From VYDC01 sp963667515 (GTDB taxonomy: Bacteria > Chloroflexota > Dehalococcoidia > UBA2979): 64,000 nt of DNA. Both the position numbers and the translations under genes were made by a program. Below are positions 62,382-64,000 of this stretch, piece by piece; position 1 is the first letter of the stretch, and every line of letters starts with the position of its first letter. The DNA lies in NCBI GenBank assembly GCA_963667515.2, contig CAXXXY010000006.1, forward strand, positions 1 through 64,000, in the 5' to 3' direction. The notes under the pieces are model-generated. The model was not told the origin of the DNA. It was given only the letters and a program-made list of their open reading frames with translations, and ran no database searches.

Positions 62382-63691
62382 GCAGCCGCTCCGTGCCGAT
62401 GCCGGGGCGCCGGCTCCCCGCGCGCGCCGCGCCGGCCCGCGGGCGGGCCGCCCGCGACGAGCCGCGTGCGCGGCCCGCGCGCCACGCGCCCGACTACCCG
62501 CTGCTGACCGCCGTCGCGATGCTGCTCATCATCGGGCTGGTCGCGGTCTACTCCTCCTCGTTCGCGCTGGGCTTCGCGCAGTTCGGCGACGCCAACTACT
62601 TCGTGAAGCGGCAGGCGGTGTGGGCGGCGCTGGGCATCGTCGGGATGCTCGTCGCGATGCAGCTCGACTACCGGCTGCTGCTGCGGCTCTCGCCGCTGCT
62701 GATGCTGGCGGCGTTGATCGGGCTGGGCGCGGCGCTCGTGCCCGGGCTGGGCCTGGAGCAGAACGGCGCGCAGCGCTGGGTGCAGATCGGCCCGCTGCCG
62801 CCGGTGCAGCCCAGCGAGTTCGCCAAGCTCGCCGTGGCGATCTACATGGCGGCCTGGCTCGCGGCCAAGGGCGAGGCGGTGCGCTCGCTCTCGCTGGGGG
62901 TGCTGCCGTTCGTGGGGATGGTGGGCGTGGTCGGCGCGCTGATCATGCTGGAGCCGGACCTCGGCACGGCGATCATCATCGCGATCATCACCGGCACGCT
63001 CTTCTTCGTCGCGGGCGCTCGGCTCTGGCACGTGCTCGCGCTGGGCGCCTCGGGGCTCGTCACCGCCTCGGTGCTCATCGTCTCGGGCGGCTACCGCATG
63101 GACCGCATCCTCTCGTTCACCTCGGCCGAGGCGGACCCCCAGGGTGTGGGCTTCCAGACGCTGCAGCTGCTGGTCGCCTTCGGCTCGGGCGGCATCTCCG
63201 GCCTGGGCCTCGGCGTCTCGCGGCAGAAGTTCTTCTTCGTGCCGGGCTCGCACACGGACGGCGTGCTGGCGATCATCGGCGAGGAGCTGGGGCTGATCGG
63301 CGTCACCGTCGTGATCGCGCTGTTCGCGATGCTGCTGTGGCGCGGGCTCGTGATCGCGCGCCGCGCCGCCGACCCCTTCGGCTCGCTGCTGGCGACGGGG
63401 ATCGTGGCCTGGATCGGCTTCCAGGCGCTGATCAACGCGGGCGGCGTCACGCGGCTGCTGCCGCTCACGGGCATCCCACTGCCCTTCCTCTCGGCGGGTG
63501 GCTCCTCGCTGGCCGTGACGCTGACCGCGGTCGGCGTGCTGCTCTCGATCTCGCGCCGCGCCGCGCTCGCGCGCGAGGCGCCCCCCACGACGACGACTCA
63601 GCGCACGGCGCGCGCCGCGACGCTGCGCTCCCGCGCGGACACGACGGACCGCCGCGGCGACGCGCGCGGCGCCGGAAGGGGCGCGAGGTGA
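62378..63691 (+). CDS. ftsW: Lipid II glycosyltransferase FtsW (SEDS family)
   Basis: SEDS peptidoglycan polymerase for septal wall, 437 residues and about ten helices. A basic Arg/Pro-rich N-terminus of 40 residues precedes LLTAVAMLLIIGLVAVYSSS. WVQIGPLPPVQPSEFAKLA, MLEPDLGTAIIIAI, LGVSRQKFFFVPGSHTDGVL and the C-terminal LPFLSAGGSSLAV are family signatures; the last two hold the catalytic/lipid-site residues. ATG 62378 overlaps murD. Its stop overlaps murG. Confidence 0.94.
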   Translation: MSSRSVPMPGRRLPARAAPARGRAARDEPRARPARHAPDYPLLTAVAMLLIIGLVAVYSSSFALGFAQFGDANYFVKRQAVWAALGIVGMLVAMQLDYRLLLRLSPLLMLAALIGLGAALVPGLGLEQNGAQRWVQIGPLPPVQPSEFAKLAVAIYMAAWLAAKGEAVRSLSLGVLPFVGMVGVVGALIMLEPDLGTAIIIAIITGTLFFVAGARLWHVLALGASGLVTASVLIVSGGYRMDRILSFTSAEADPQGVGFQTLQLLVAFGSGGISGLGLGVSRQKFFFVPGSHTDGVLAIIGEELGLIGVTVVIALFAMLLWRGLVIARRAADPFGSLLATGIVAWIGFQALINAGGVTRLLPLTGIPLPFLSAGGSSLAVTLTAVGVLLSISRRAALAREAPPTTTTQRTARAATLRSRADTTDRRGDARGAGRGAR

Positions 63692-64000
63692 GGTTCGCGC
63701 TCGCGGGCGGCGGCACGGGCGGCCACGCCTACCCGGCGATAGCCGTGGGCGAGGAGCTGCGCGCCGCCTTCGACACGGAGCTCGTGTACTACGGCACGCC
63801 GCGGGGCCCGGAGCGCGCGATCGCCGAGCGCGCCCGCATCCCCTACCGCGAGGTGCGCGGCGCGCAGCTCCGCGGCTCGCCGCTGCGCATGGTGCGCGGC
63901 GTGGTGGGACTGCTGCGCGGCAGCCGCGAGGCGGGGCGCCACCTGCGCAGCGACCGACCGGGCGCCGTCTTCGCGACGGGCGGCTACGCGTCCGCTCCCG
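63688..64000 (+). CDS. murG: MurG N-acetylglucosaminyltransferase, N-terminal part
   Basis: Converts lipid I to lipid II. The first 104 residues are present before the right edge. RFALAGGGTGGHAYPAIAVG is the GGTGGH lipid/phosphate loop, ERARIPYREVRGAQLRG follows, and the visible part ends in VFATGGYASAP. GTG 63688 overlaps the ftsW stop (GTGA). Confidence 0.93.
   Translation, partial: MRFALAGGGTGGHAYPAIAVGEELRAAFDTELVYYGTPRGPERAIAERARIPYREVRGAQLRGSPLRMVRGVVGLLRGSREAGRHLRSDRPGAVFATGGYASAP

Overview
The window is very GC-rich (about 70% or more by eye), densely packed bacterial chromosome with many GTG starts and many 1-4 bp stop/start overlaps. The gene content (clpX-clpP-tig, mraZ-rsmH-ftsL-ftsI-murF-mraY-murD-ftsW-murG, an Frd-type complex II beside icd/mdh/fumC, small 'CPKCKSPYWD'-type zinc ribbons, selB) suggests a peptidoglycan-making Chloroflexota member, perhaps Dehalococcoidia- or Thermomicrobia-like. 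A high-GC actinobacterial relative cannot be excluded by eye. No rRNA, tRNA or CRISPR array was found.

Layout. 0-8 kb: fmt, rlmN, rplY, a DinB-like protein and a hydantoinase/oxoprolinase pair (hyuAB). 8-11 kb: a small membrane protein, an M28 peptidase lipoprotein and a LysM lipoprotein. 11-22.7 kb: an acyl-CoA carboxylase beta subunit and TCA-cycle genes (icd, mdh, fumC, frdABCD), then Nudix and GNAT enzymes. 22.8-29.3 kb: NAD kinase (frameshifted), tlyA, an IS481-family element, clpX, clpP, tig. 29.7-35.4 kb: a peptide ABC transporter (oppA-oppB-oppC) and aspS. 35.5-42.8 kb: a repeat array, a flavin-binding-type protein, a DUF2157-like membrane protein, a DUF3179 lipoprotein read through an in-frame UGA, hemW, a zinc-ribbon protein, selB and two small proteins. 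42.8-52.9 kb: secF-secD-yajC-def, a second IS481 copy, priA, rplS, trmD, mog. 53.1-54.3 kb: a small lower-GC cassette of tiny genes. 54.4-64 kb: the dcw cell-wall/division cluster, running off the right edge in murG.

Two things stand out. First, the DUF3179 gene has UGA exactly where the family has the first Cys of its conserved C-x2-C motif. A hairpin fitting the bacterial SECIS rules follows the UGA, and selB lies 1.8 kb away. I read it as a selenoprotein with a U-x2-C motif, a family I do not recall being listed as selenoproteins. Second, a family of short elements recurs at least ten times, nearly always flush with gene 3' ends. Each arm ends in a 6-bp hairpin (GAA/TTC loop) whose stem covaries between copies. 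The elements form inverted pairs 158-289 bp long, solo arms and a seven-unit tandem array. Several supply the last codons and stop codon of the adjacent gene, one seems to supply a start codon, and one lies in frame inside hyuA.

Recurrent -10-like TAnnnT boxes lie 6-7 nt before the start codons of fmt, rlmN and hemW, which suggests leaderless transcripts. The two IS copies are inverted relative to each other, and both sit in CTAG at the stop codon of a minus-strand gene (clpX, priA).
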